DNA from: Panax quinquefolius
Taxonomy: Eukaryota > Streptophyta > Magnoliopsida > Apiales > Araliaceae
DNA: 64,000 bases
Reading direction: 5' to 3'
Assembly (NCBI GenBank): GCA_020205615.1
Contig: CM035160.1
Location: 125,827,605-125,891,604, forward strand
The notes below the pieces were generated by a model. The model had not been told where the DNA came from, ran no database searches, and was given only the letters and a program-made list of their open reading frames with translations. Below, piece by piece: positions 1-11,298 of this stretch; the first letter of the stretch is position 1; each line of letters starts with the position of its first letter. A program made the translations under genes and the position numbers.

Positions 1-1164
1 TTTAAGGTATTAAAAATACTTTGATATATTATAAATTTATTATAATATTATGATATATATTTCATTAATATTTGATAATAAATAAATATTAATGATAAAA
101 GAATTATGTGGTATTTAATTTATTTAAATGTTATTAATGATTTAAAAATCAAGATAAATAGTAATAATTATTTAAAAATTATTACGAAACTTTGAAAAAT
201 ATTTTGACTGTTATTGAAATTATTTAAGTTAATTGTTAAGTGTTAAGTCAGAGTTTAATTGAACTTAGACTCGAAGAATTGTCCGACTAGACCGTCGGGA
301 CATTAGAACTTTAATCGAACTCAAAGTCGGACTAAAATAGTTTGACACGATCACTCGAGCCTTATGTGTGTTATAGACTAATAGGGTTATGTGTTATGTG
401 TTTAGGTTATTCTGTGTATATATATAATAGTATTATATTATGATGGTATTATTCTAATATAAAAGATCTATATTACTAATATTAGGTCTTCGGATAAGGC
501 GAAATAAATTGTTATCTGGATAATCAAATCAGTTCGAGCAAGTTTTGTTTTACTTAACTTTCTACTAAGAGTGTTTCATTTGGATAAACTTATGGTTAAT
601 CATTCTTTGGTTGCCATGTATAATTGTACTATGTACATATTGCATGTATAAGTCAGGTATGAAAGGCTGATCACCTTCATTACCAGTTGTTTCAGATATA
701 TTTGTTCATGTATAATACTTGTTTAGTCGTAAATTTGTTCCTGCTAGTTCACAATTATATTGTTGAATTATAGCCAGCCAATTATTCAAATCATTTCAAT
801 CATGATATATCGTTATATTGTTGAACTTAAACTTGCTGGGCAATCCTTATGCTCACCCTTGCTATATCATGATAAAACATTGCGATTAAAGACGAACGCG
901 TCGGATCTGAGGAAAGGTCCAAGATAGTTCCACTTTAGTTTACGTATGCGATTAGATTTGTAATTGTATTATATGATAATAATGTTGTTATATGTTAGAT
1001 AAGTTATGAAATGTGTATTAAGTTAAGGTTACTCGACCTTGGGGAATAGTGTGTAATGTAATGTAAAAACAATTTATGTTTATATCTTAGTAAATAGTAA
1101 TAGTTGTATAGAATGATCGAATCCCATCCGAGGTGATTTAGGACTCGGATTAGGGGACGTCACA
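1..1164 (+). repeat. 5' LTR of element A, 3' part only
   Basis: This stretch matches the last 1.17 kb of the LTR at 2970-6899 and of the solo LTR at 32484-36516 with small indels. It ends in ...GTCACA directly before the primer binding site. It is AT-rich and holds no convincing reading frame. Confidence 0.88.
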
Positions 1165-1166
1165 GT

Positions 1167-1178
1167 TGGTATCAAAGC
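1167..1178 (+). other. Primer binding site of element A (tRNA-iMet type)
   Basis: TGGTATCAAAGC begins three bases after the LTR end. It differs by one base from the usual plant initiator-Met complement TGGTATCAGAGC. It would prime minus-strand DNA synthesis. Confidence 0.8.
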
Positions 1179-2933
1179 TGTTGGTTATGAAGCTTAGGTA
1201 GGAATACCTGAGACCAATAACCGCAGTGATTAGGATAAGTACTAACTCAAATAGAGTTAGTTGGTCGGTAAGATTCAAAGACGAATCTCAGCGAGTTAAA
1301 AGATACAGAGTTCCCTAACTCTGATAATGAATTGAATAGTTGTGAGGAATAGATAGAGTCTAAAAGACTAAGAGTGCAGTGATAGAAGATCATAAAACAA
1401 AACGATCAAGACATAGAAATAAATCGTAATATATACGATAAGATCACCCCGTGATCTGATAAAGTGATAGCAGGGATAAGAATCAATCTAATGATTGAAA
1501 AGTTACAGCAAAGTTTGTTGTGTGGCAGTTGTACAATGAAATTGTACTATGAAAACTCATGAAAGAGTTATGGATTATGAATACGAGTTAAATGAAACTC
1601 GTATTAAAAAGGGTGTTAGTGTTAGGTGGGGATTCAATTGAGGACTCGTGTCAGCCGCTGAGTTGTATGATTCTTCGTATGGGAGCTGAATTGTACATGG
1701 TGTAAAAACCACTTAGTTTCTGGTAATGATAATCATTGAAATGTTTGTGTCGTGCTATTTGCTATATATGTGTTATGAGGGTGATTCCTTTCTCATGTGT
1801 ATAACATATAGATAGGTCATAGGTAGAGGATATAAGGTTATGTACGAGTTCTTAAAACTCATACTTATTTGACATACTTGACGCATAGTTATATAAAATG
1901 TTTATGAACCCCTCGTGAATCTGGGCGCCAAAGGTGCAATATAGGACAAGTTCTTAAACTCATATGATTGTGGTAATTTATGGACTCATAAGTGTGGTTT
2001 TACGAACTGGGTATAGTTGTGTGTAAATGTAGTATTGAGTATAATAGGAACAGATAGATTGTTAAGCCAATGATTATTAGTGGAGACTTAAGTTTTCCGA
2101 AACTCCTAGCTATGCTAGACTTGAAATGTTGACATCAAGCTAAATCGCCTTTGTGCCTTTTAAAAAAATTTGTAGACTTCGTAATCATTTTTGAAGCGGT
2201 TTAAAGTATAGTCTATGCTACTTATTTCACTAGACGAAATGATTTTAAATATCAAAATTTGTTTTATTTATCACTCATGTACCATGTAACTTTAGTGCGA
2301 GAGATGCTATAAATTTGATGGAGTTATAAATCTGAGGAATACTTAGTGTGAATTTGATCTAAAATATTTGTTCCACTATGGTATGATGTGTTGTGACAAA
2401 GTCATACAATGATGGCATCCTCAAACCAGGATCAATTAATACTGATGCGGCATCATGGCGTCATTCTCAAAAATATTTTCAAAATTTTAATTTGCCAATG
2501 AGGTTTGGCTACACTTAAATAATTCGATTGAATTGAATTATTGGTATGAGTCTATGCTATTCGATTCAGCTAGACAACCTTTATGAAAACTCTAAGGGTT
2601 CATTGAAAGAAATTTCCCGAACCAAATTGTTTTGATGCGGAATCCAATAAGACTGAGGTAAAAGTTTATGCGCCCAAGGCGGATAAGAGGAACAAATTGT
2701 TTCGACCAAAGATTACATGGCGATCTGGGCATATCGGGCTAATCACCCTTTGTGTCTGTAAGTAATGACGGTTTGCGGATGAATTTCCATAAAATCTTTG
2801 CGAAAATGATGAATGATAGTCTCAAAACCCCTCGAAGAAAATTTGAAATTTTTACTCTTGTGAGTGGTGTATTGGGTAACATGTGATCTTTGTATATGTA
2901 TGGTGTAAGCGATGATGATGTAAGGTGTAAGGT

Positions 2934-2969
2934 AAATTTCGGGGACGAAATTTTTAGAAGAAGGGTGAA
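2934..2969 (+). other. Pre-PPT hairpin and polypurine tract of element A
   Basis: An 8-bp perfect inverted repeat (AAATTTCG/CGAAATTT, 2934-2941 and 2946-2953) encloses the loop GGGA. It is followed by the purine tract AGAAGAAGGGTGAA (2956-2969), which abuts the LTR start TGTGACAACCC at 2970. The purine tract should prime plus-strand synthesis. Equivalent hairpins with other stem sequences precede the tracts of B, C and D. Confidence 0.8.
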
Positions 2970-3712
2970 TGTGACAACCCAAGAATTTTGAATATTTTTA
3001 AAATTTTTATTAATTGATTTAAGGTTCAAAATTAGAACCTGAAAGCGGAAAATTAGTGTATCGTTTTGATATTTTTAAGAAAGAATTTTGAGGATTTCAA
3101 AATTTACATGAAGGATTTAAGTGAATTATTCGGATTAAGGAAATACGTGATTATGTTCTATGTAAATGTTATTATATGTGTACAGTATGTGGTTAAGGGT
3201 CAAGGGTTGATCAGGTAAACGATATCTGTAACAAACCCTAAGTATATGTTAAGAACGTCAACGTTCGGTTAGAAAATCCTAGCGATTAATAAGAAACCCT
3301 AAAATCGGTTCTGAAAACCCTAACTTCAGTTCGAAAATCAAACCCTAATTGGTGCATGGAACCCTAAATCGAAGAACTTAATGAATGATGTAAATAATTA
3401 TAATTTTAATTAGGGTAACGCTTAATTAATTAGCAAACCCTAATCTAATTATGAAATCTACTTTCTAAATTTGGAAGTTATTTTTCTATTAGAAACCCTA
3501 ATTTTGGGTTATAAACCCTAATCCATTATTTTGACCCTAATTATTTAATTAGCGATTTTAATTAGGAAATGTTAATCCTAATTACCAATATTTAAATTAT
3601 GATTAAGAAATTTTAACATAATTAGAAAATTCAAATTATAAGTTAGAAATATTAATTTTCTATTTTTTTAAAACCTAAATTGGATATTGTAGAAAATTAA
3701 TTTTGTAAACCC

Positions 3713-3787
3713 TAAGGTTTTAAACCCTAAACTCCAAATGCTCCCAACCCTAAACCCTAACAAACCCTAAACCCTAAGGGTTTGATT
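3713..3787 (+). repeat. Telomere-like CCCTAAA cluster in the A-family LTR
   Basis: Several exact or near-exact copies of the plant telomere unit CCCTAAA occur, including dimers, and more scattered copies reach back to about 3220. The solo LTR has an equivalent cluster at about 33350-33430. It lies upstream of the TATA box, so it is part of the LTR promoter side and need not be a chromosome-end remnant. Confidence 0.75.
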
Positions 3788-3969
3788 AAAAGTCCAAAAT
3801 GCCATTAAAATTACATGGAAATGACTATTTTACCCTTTGTTGTATAATTGAAGGTTACTTGTAAGAATTGCCCTAGTATGAGTTGTTGACCAACTAAGGC
3901 TATTACATGTGCCTATTATCCAGCCATATCAGCCATCTAGCCATCCACATACATTGCATAATTACATAA

Positions 3970-3977
3970 TATAAATA
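3970..3977 (+). promoter_or_regulatory. Probable TATA box of the element A LTR
   Basis: TATAAATA stands in a long region otherwise lacking this octamer, followed by a CT-rich initiator-like stretch at about 4020-4045. The equivalent site in the solo LTR (about 33596) appears degraded. Confidence 0.5.
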
Positions 3978-6899
3978 GATTAAGAAATAGAAAAGTCTCA
4001 CTTTATTTTCATTTTGTCCAAGCCACTCTCTCTCTATATTTTATGTTTTTGAGTGAGAAGGTGGTGATAAACAAGGTTAGAATCATTTCTTAGCAACCAA
4101 GAACAGATCCTCAAAGATCAGAAATCAGAATCAAAACTCAAAAGGTATATGAACCCTAAAATTCAAAATCTCATGATTTGTTGTTAAATGTTGCAATTGA
4201 TTGGTTAGATATGTGTAATATGGTGTCTATAAGTGATCTGGGTTGATAGATCATGGATCTATAACACTTAGATGCACGAATCAAGCATTTTTAGGAATCT
4301 GGAAAATTTTTGAAACATGGTCTGACAAGTAATGTCGGAGGCCGTAGATCTTATTATGTTCATGATTTATAATGTTTTATGTGTTAGATCTATAGTTGGA
4401 TACGTGTTCTTTAAACTGGAAGTGGATTTATAGTTGTTTGATGTTTAGATTGCAAGTTATGATCGGTCAAAGTTCGTTAACCAAGGTTGACCGGTCAAAA
4501 ATCTGGGCAACCCAGAAATTAAAAATATCCATCTGACAAGATGTTTAACCTTCTTGATCTGTTACGTTTTTAATGTTATGAGGTTTTTGTTGTATCATAC
4601 TTGTAGCCTGTAATAAGGACTCTAGATCCCTGGCATTGTACCCTTTAAATAACAAACAGAACGGATGTAAAAGATGGTCAAAGTAGACCATCCTAATTTT
4701 ACATGTTTTACGGAAATTCCAGAAAAGTAAGAACGAGTTTTCTGACAACATTTGACCAAGATTAATCTAGAGATTGTAATGTTCGTGGACTGAAATAATG
4801 TTATATATTTGTTCATGGACATGATGACTACATGTTAGGACCATAAACCCAACCATTGTATGACCCGTAGCGTAAAAAGAAATCAAGCTTTAGAAAGTTG
4901 GTATTTTCGAATCGCCTGGGTTTACGGAAAACCGGTATGGTCGACGATTAGTTTGGGAGATCTGATCTCTTTGTGTTGATTGTTAGTCCACGATGATGGT
5001 TGTTTGTTGTAGTGTTACATAAACACTACTACGATCAAAGTTAGATCGAGCCCGAACTTCAATTACACTTGAAAGCATTAAAGCCGGTCAAACCATGAAA
5101 CCTTAAACTGGAAGTATGCGGCGTTCTTGAGCTCAAGAACACCTAAGGCGATAGACAAGTGTCGCTATAGGCTTTAGCGACGGTTTCTAATTAATTTATT
5201 TTCTAATTTTCCGAAATTAATTAAAAATAGAAAAAATAGATTTTAATTATTAAAATACTTAATAAATTCCAAAAAAAATTATTTTAAATTACGAAAATAG
5301 TTTTTAATTATTTAGAGTATAATTCATAAATATTTAATATTTTTGGAATATAAATGGTATTTAATTTATTTAATTATAATATTAAATAAATGATTTAAAA
5401 ATAATTTGAACACATGAAAATCATGAAAAATAATATCGTGGTAAAAGAAAATATTTGAAGTTATTTTAAGTGACTTTTAATATTTTGGGCTAAATTTCAT
5501 TAATTAATTAATATTAATGATAGTTAACTTATTTAATAATTATATTAAATAAATTATGGAAAAATAGAATAAATGATTTTAAAATTATATGAAAATGATT
5601 TTTAGTATTATAAAATATTTTAAGTTATAAAATATAACTTTTGATATTTTGTCATGAAAATATTAATATTTTAATATAAAAAGCAATTAACGAGATAATG
5701 AATTTAACGGTTTAAAATCATATTTAAATTATTTTAAGGTATTAAAATACTTTGATATATTATAAATTTTTTATAATATTATGACATATATTTCATTAAT
5801 ATTTGATAATAAATAAATATTAATGATAAAAGAATTATGTGGTATTTAATTTATTTAAATGCGTTATTAATGATTTAAAAATCAAGATAAATAGTAATAA
5901 TTATTTAAAAATTATTACGAAACTTTGAAAAATATTTTTACTGTTATTGAAATTATTTAAGTTAATTGTTAAGTGTTAAGTCAGAGTTTAATTGAACTTA
6001 GACTCGAAGAATTGTCCGACTAGACCGTCGGGACATTAGAACTTTGTCGAACTCAAGTCAGACTGAAATAGTTTGACCTGATACTGAGCCTTATGTGTGT
6101 TATAGACTAATAGGGTTATGTGTTATGTGTTTAGGTTATTCTGTGTATATATATAATAGAATTATATTGTGATGATATTATTCTAATATTGGAGATCTAT
6201 ATTACTAATATTAGGTCTTGGATAAAAGCGAAATAAATTAACGTCTCGCGATAATCAAATCAGCCAGTTCGAGCAAGTTTTGTTTTACTTAACTCTACTA
6301 AGAGTGTTTTATTTGGATAAGCTTATGGTTAATCATTGCTGGTTGCCATGTATAATTGTACTCTGTACATATTGCATGTATAAGTCAGGTATGAAAGGCT
6401 GATCACCTTCATTACCAGTTGTTTCGGATATATTTGTTCATATATAATACTTGTTTAGTAAATAAATTTGTTCTGCTAGTTCACAATTATATTGTTGAAT
6501 TATAGCCACCAATTATTCAAATCATTTCAATCATGATATATCGTTATATTGTTGAACTTAAACTTGTTTGGGCAATCCTTATGCTCACCTTGCTATATCA
6601 TGATAAAACATTGCAGATTAAGACGAAACGCGTCGAGATCTGAGGAAAGGTCGAAAGGCAGGTCCGACTTTAGTTTACGTGTACGATTAGATTTGTAATT
6701 GTATTATATGATATTAATGTTGTTATATGTTAGATAAGTTATGAAATGTGTATTAAGTTAAGGTTACTCGACCTTGGGGAATAGTGTGTAATGTAATGTA
6801 TAAACAATTTATGTTTATATCTTATGAAATAGTAATAGTTGTATAGAATGATCGAACCCGGATCCGGGTGATTTAGGACACGGATTCGGGGCGTCCACA

Positions 6900-7800
6900 T
6901 AACTACCTTTAAGGACTTTAAAAAGTGTGGGTCCTCTCGAGTTACGAGGAATGGCGGATCCACTAGAAGCCAGAACATGGATTAGAGAGAATGAAAAGGC
7001 GTTTGGGATAACAAGCGTGGGTGGTATAAAAAGACTTCTTTTGCGACTTACATGATGAAGGGGGGAAGCCAACTATTGGTGGGAAGCTCACCGAGGTGGG
7101 GCTAGGATAGAGGTCATTACGTGGGAGCAGGTTTAAGAAGGTTTTTTTAGAACTATTTCCCTACTTAGCATGTAGGGTAGGATGGAAATTAAGTTCCTAG
7201 AACTTAAGAATGGGGATATGAGCGGTTCCCGAAAGATGCCATGAAGTTTAACGAATTAGCGAGATTTACTCCACATCGGTGGATACGTGAAGAAAGGAAG
7301 GCGCTATGATTTGAAAGGGCTTAAAACCACTGGCTCTATAGTAGGATATCGGTTTTCAGGTGTACTTCCCTACGGGACCATTACGGAGAAAGCGATAATA
7401 GGCTGAAAAAGGTGGTGGTGAGGCTTTGTCTCGATTACCACAAAAGTGAAAGATTAAGAGTAAGTTAGAAGGAGGTAATAAAAAATTTGAAGTTGCCGAT
7501 GGAAGCGGTAACTTGCCAAAGAGGAAGAGTTTTAACCCTAAGAATACTAGAGGTAAAGCGGGGAGATCCCAAATAGAAACGGAAGCATGTAAGATATGCG
7601 GAAAATCTCACATGGGAGTTTGTTTAAAGGGGAAAGCGATGCTACAATGGCTGTAAAGGGGGAGGGAATTTGTCACCCAACCGTCTAACCCTAGAAAGAA
7701 CCGAACCAGGTGTTTTTATGCGTGGGTCGATGGACCACATGGCGAGAAATTGCCCAAGAAGGGTTTAGAGGAAATAAGAGTTACGGTAGTGGTAGATTAG
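6900..7800 (+). pseudogene. gag remnant of element D (capsid and zinc knuckles)
   Basis: Frames shift repeatedly, but capsid-like pieces are readable. They include EARTWIRE near 6967, MMKGEANYWWEAH near 7050 and MEIKFLELKNGDMSV near 7180, as in retrotransposon gag. Two CCHC zinc-knuckle remnants follow: CKICGKSHMGVC at about 7587 and a second ending HMARNCP at about 7750. The protein would coat and package element RNA. The 5' part is separated by element A. It is not translatable as one protein. Confidence 0.75.
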
Positions 7801-7849
7801 CCATTCTTGGACCAACACCATCGATGAGTAGACCCTCATTTCGTCGTTT

Positions 7850-8400
7850 AATATGATTTATTCAAGATGCGGTTGCATCAGCGGATGTGGTAGCGAGTAT
7901 CATTAGGTTAATGAGATAAATCTTATGTGCTATTTGACTTGGGTGCTTTACTTGTTCTTTTATAGCATGTGAATTTGCTAAGCGATTAGGTTTAATCCTC
8001 GAGAAGTTACCTATACCTTTAGGCGTTAAGGTAGCAAGCGAAGAGATAATCCCCATTGAACATATTCATAAAAATTGTTTGGCGTGGAAATTAGAGGGAA
8101 TAAGTTATCGGTAGATTTAGTGCAAATAAGGCTAAAAAAATTGACGTAATTCTTGGTATGGATTGGTTGGTGAACAATGAGGCGATTATAGATTGCCATA
8201 GGAAAAGTGTAAACCTTGACTTTCTAAGAAAACCAAGGTAGTGTTCTTCGGTAGTAATTCACCGAGACGCTCTTGTTGTCTGTCTATGACACAAGCTAGG
8301 AAGATGTTGAGAAAAGGGTGTGTAGGTTATCTATGCCATGTGGTGGATACGCAAAGAGTGGGAACATCCTTGGATCAGATACATCAGTCTGAGAGTTTGC
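7850..8400 (+). pseudogene. Protease region of element D, decayed
   Basis: Downstream of the zinc knuckles, pieces of an aspartic protease domain can be read. These include FAKRLGLILEKLPIPLGVKV near 7970 and VILGMDWLV near 8150, the usual ILGMDWL strand of Ty3/gypsy proteases. A QARKMLRKGCVGYL stretch near 8290 links to RT. The segment that should hold the catalytic D[ST]G near 7900-7950 is too frameshifted to read with confidence. The role would be maturation of the gag-pol polyprotein. Confidence 0.65.
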
Positions 8401-9309
8401 GGATGTATTTTTGGAGGAGTTATCGAGTATTCCACCGGACAGGGAGGTGGAGTTTGTAATTGATCTGTTACCGGGAATGACACCAGTTTCAAGGGCACCA
8501 TATCGAATGGCGCTAGTCGAAATGAAGGAGTTAATGGTTCAATTACAAGAACTATTAGACAGGAAGTATATTCAACCAAGTGTGTCTCCTTGGGGAGCAC
8601 CAGTGTTGTTTGTAAAGAAGAAGGATGGGTCGTTAAGACTTTGTATTGACTATTGAGAGTTGAACAAGTTAACGATTAAGAATAGATACCCTTTGCCCAG
8701 GATCAATGATCTATTTGATCAGTTGAAAGGGGCAAAATATTTTTCTAAAATAGACTTGCGCATAGGGTATCATCAGTTAAAGGTGAGGAAGGAAGATGTA
8801 CCTAAGACGACATTCAGAACTCGTTATGGTCATTACGAGTTTCTGGTAATGTCGTTTGGGTTGACTAATGCGCCAGCCACATTTATGGATATGATGAACA
8901 AAGTGTTCAAATAATATTTGGACAAGTTTGTCGTAGTGTTCATTGATGATATTCTAGTCTATTCAAAGACGCCAGAAGATCATTCATAGCATTTAAGAAT
9001 AGTGTTGGAGACACTATGGAAGGAGAAATTGTATGTGAAATTCACAAAGTGTGAATTTTGGCTTGAGAAGGTGCAATTTCTAGGGCATGTTATTGATAAG
9101 GATGGCATTTCCATAGATTCGGCAAAAGTAGAAGCAGTTAACGAATGGGAGCAACCAAAAACGCCAACTGAGGTTCGGAGTTTTCTAGAGTTAGCGGGAT
9201 ATTATAGAAGGTTCATTCCGGACTTTTCTAAAATAGCTACTCCGTTAACAAATCTGACAAGAAAGTCGGTGAAGTATGTGTGGAATGAAAAATATGAGAA
9301 CAGTTTTTA
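8401..9309 (+). pseudogene. Reverse transcriptase of element D, interrupted by stops
   Basis: The RT is readable almost in one frame. It has [18 protein letters not shown] near 8585, [13 protein letters not shown] near 8750, [17 protein letters not shown] near 8850, the catalytic FIDDILVYS near 8940 and FLGHVI near 9080. In-frame stops fall at about 8654 (TGA where relatives have CGA, Arg), 8912, 8987 and 9308. The sequence resembles Tekay/Del chromoviruses more than the Tat type seen in O and M. The active-site aspartates are present but the frame is dead. Confidence 0.88.
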
Positions 9310-9735
9310 GGAGTTGAAGAAGAGGTTAAGTGAGGCACCTGTATTGTCCTTACCGGACGATCTGAGAAATTTTATAGTGTATAGCGATGCGTCGCATATA
9401 AAGGATTTGGGTTACGTGCTCATGCGGCATGGCAAGGTCATTAACGTGTCGCGTCACGTCAATTGAAGGATTATGAGAAGGTCTATCCTACTCGCTGACA
9501 CGGAATTAGCATTTGTAGTTTTTGCCCTAAAGATATGGAGACATTATCTTTATGGTGAGAAATGTGAGATATACACGAACCACAAAAAGTCTCGAAATAT
9601 ATCTTCACCACGAGAAGAGTTGAACATGAGACGAGAGAAGGTGGTTAGAGTTAATAAAAGATTATGATTGTGATATTTTATATCATCCGGGAAAGCAAAT
9701 GTAGTAGCCAGATGTGCTAAGTAGGAAGGGTAGGG
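9310..9735 (+). pseudogene. RNase H of element D, frameshifted
   Basis: The pieces VYSDAS near 9380, [12 protein letters not shown] near 9465, [19 protein letters not shown] near 9500 and YHPGKANVVA near 9685 are the standard RNase H landmarks of Ty3/gypsy elements. They lie in different frames because of single-base indels, one just after YPT at about 9495. The domain would degrade the RNA strand of RNA/DNA hybrids. The usual ADALSRK end is degraded. Confidence 0.78.
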
Positions 9736-10027
9736 AGAAATTATCAATGTTAACAACTCGAGAATGAGTTGGTAGCAGACGATAACAAAAATGGAGCTAG
9801 AAGTTAAGTTCTGGGAGGAAGCGGTAGAGATGTTATTTTCCATGGAAACCCAACCTACCATAGTGGAGCGGGTTAGGGAGTACAAGCGAGCAATGAGGAG
9901 TGCAAGTAGATCTGAGAAGAGAATAAAAGATGAAGAAAAGACTGAGTATAACCTCGATAAGGAGGGATTACTTTGTCTTGAGGGAAGAATTTGGGTTCTA
10001 AATGATCCCTAATTAAAAGAAGAAATT

Positions 10028-11146
10028 ATGATGGAGGCCCATAGTTCAAGGTACACGATACATCCCGGTAGTACAAAGATGTATCAAGACCTTCGCCAGA
10101 ACTTTTGGTGGCCGAATATGAAGAGGGAGATAGCAGAATATGTTAGTAGGTGCTTAACTTGTCAAAAAGTTAAGGATGAACATCAACGACCGAGCGGGTT
10201 GTTACAACCGCTAGAAATTCTAGAGTGGAAGTGGGAGCACATCACGATGGACTTTGTGGTGGGACTTCCAGCAACAAGAAAAGGTTACGATGCTATTTGG
10301 GTGATAGTGGATCGATTGACGAAATTGGCTCATTTTCTACCAATAGGAGTTAGGTATAACCTAGATCAGTTAGCTAAGCTGTATGTCAAGGAAATTATTT
10401 CCAGACATGGAGTGCTTGTTTCGATTGTGTCAGATCGTGATCCACGATTCACATCGAACTTTTGGAGAAGTTTACAAGATCAAATGGGAATGCAGTTAAG
10501 ATTGAGTACGTCGTATCATCCTCAGATGGATGGTCAGAGTGAGCGAACAATTCAAACGCTTGAAGATATGTTAAGATCTTGCGTTATGGATTTCAAAGGG
10601 AGTTGGGACAAATATCTACCGTTGGTGGAATTTTCGTATAATAATAGTTTTCACGCTAGTATAGGCATGCCGCCTTACGAAGAGTTGTATGGGAGGAAGT
10701 GCCGAACTCCATTATGTTGGGATGATGTGGGTGAACGTCGGATGTTGGGACCTGAGATGGTTCAGCAAACGATAGACATGGTAGAGTTAATACGTACTCG
10801 ATTAGTTGCAGCTCAAGACCGGCAAAGGAAGTATGCAGATCCTCACAGAGAGAATAGAGAATTCGATGTAGGATCTTTTGTTTTTCTGAAAGTATTGCCT
10901 TGGAAAGGGAAGATATGTTTTGTAAAGAAAGGGAAGTTAAGTCCAAGGTTTGTAGGACCTTTTAAGATTTTAAAAAGGATAGGTGAGGTAGCTTATGTAG
11001 TAGCCTTACCTCCAGAGATGGAACACATTCATAATGTGTTTCATATGTCAATGTTGCGTCCTTATAAACCAGACTATAAACACGTGATAGAATATGAATC
11101 TATTCAGATAGAGAAGGACTTGTCCTATGAGGAACTTCCAATTTAA
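10028..11146 (+). CDS. Integrase of element D, open for 372 codons
   Basis: This is the longest uninterrupted frame in the window. The zinc domain has histidines near residues 5 and 12 and the pair CLTC near 42-45. The catalytic core has D in TMDFVVGLP (about residue 74), D in VSDRDPRF (about 136) and E in GQSERTIQTLE (about 172), the DDE triad. The C-terminal part has GKLSPRFVGPFKIL and HNVFHMSMLRPY, the GPY/F module. The ATG is only the first Met of the segment; the same frame runs upstream from about 9791, broken by TAA at about 10010. In life this would be part of the pol polyprotein inserting cDNA into the genome. Confidence 0.88.
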   Translation: MMEAHSSRYTIHPGSTKMYQDLRQNFWWPNMKREIAEYVSRCLTCQKVKDEHQRPSGLLQPLEILEWKWEHITMDFVVGLPATRKGYDAIWVIVDRLTKLAHFLPIGVRYNLDQLAKLYVKEIISRHGVLVSIVSDRDPRFTSNFWRSLQDQMGMQLRLSTSYHPQMDGQSERTIQTLEDMLRSCVMDFKGSWDKYLPLVEFSYNNSFHASIGMPPYEELYGRKCRTPLCWDDVGERRMLGPEMVQQTIDMVELIRTRLVAAQDRQRKYADPHRENREFDVGSFVFLKVLPWKGKICFVKKGKLSPRFVGPFKILKRIGEVAYVVALPPEMEHIHNVFHMSMLRPYKPDYKHVIEYESIQIEKDLSYEELPI

Positions 11147-11286
11147 ATTATTGGTAGGAAGGAACATGTTTTAAGAAATTAGGTAATACCTTCAGTGAAG
11201 GTTTTATGGAGAAACCACAATGCTGAAGAAGCAACATGAGAGCTCAAAAGTAAAATGAAGAAAGATTTTCCTCATTTGTTTATGTA
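11147..11286 (+). pseudogene. Chromodomain at the C-terminus of element D integrase, with stops
   Basis: After the TAA at 11144-11146 the same frame continues IIGRKEHVLRN, VIPSVKVLWRNHNAEEAT, then ELKSKMKKDFPHLFM and a final stop. This matches the integrase-linked chromodomain of Tekay-type chromoviruses, which guides insertion to heterochromatin. A second stop falls before VIP, and a TGA stands where relatives have Trp (ATWELK). The feature places D among chromoviruses. Confidence 0.82.
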
Positions 11287-11298
11287 ATTATAAGCTAA

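Larger units (their letters stand above)
1165..2969 (+). other. Non-coding interior of element A
   Basis: No gag, protease, RT or integrase frame is recognisable on either strand. Long blocks match the interior of element B in opposite orientation. For example, the stretch around 1850-2040, with GAACCCCTCG and repeated ACTCATA motifs, corresponds to about 43260-43460. The conservation suggests a shared non-autonomous family whose interior keeps packaging or replication signals; that role is inferred. Confidence 0.7.
1..6899 (+). mobile_element. Element A: non-autonomous large-LTR gypsy-type retrotransposon (5' end outside window)
   Basis: Bases 1-1164 closely match about 5733-6899, so they are the two LTRs of one element. 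Between them lie a primer binding site just after the left LTR and a polypurine tract just before the right one, which gives plus orientation. The interior is only 1.8 kb and I see no gag or pol in it, so mobility would depend on a related autonomous element. The hairpin and purine tract before the right LTR resemble those of Tekay-type chromoviruses. The right flank is gag of element D, so A inserted into D. Its left end and left target duplication lie outside the window. Confidence 0.85.
2970..6899 (+). repeat. 3' LTR of element A (3.93 kb)
   Basis: Begins TGTGACAACCC after the purine tract and ends ...GTCCACA against gag of element D. It has the same start and overall layout as the solo LTR at 32484-36516. 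It contains CCCTAAA telomere-like motifs (about 3220-3780), a TATA box near 3970 and very AT-rich sequence at 5190-5960. A CACTA-like motif with GTCGCTATAG and TAGCGACGG lies at about 5160-5185. No coding potential is seen. The right target duplication would begin TAACT at 6900. Confidence 0.88.

Noticed and set aside
3220..3790. Telomere or subtelomere boundary from CCCTAAA motifs
   Set aside because: The motifs are interspersed, not a continuous array, and recur at the same LTR position in another copy.
9550..9885. 111-codon minus-strand frame over the D RNase H
   Set aside because: Shadow of the plus-strand RNase H and integrase linker.
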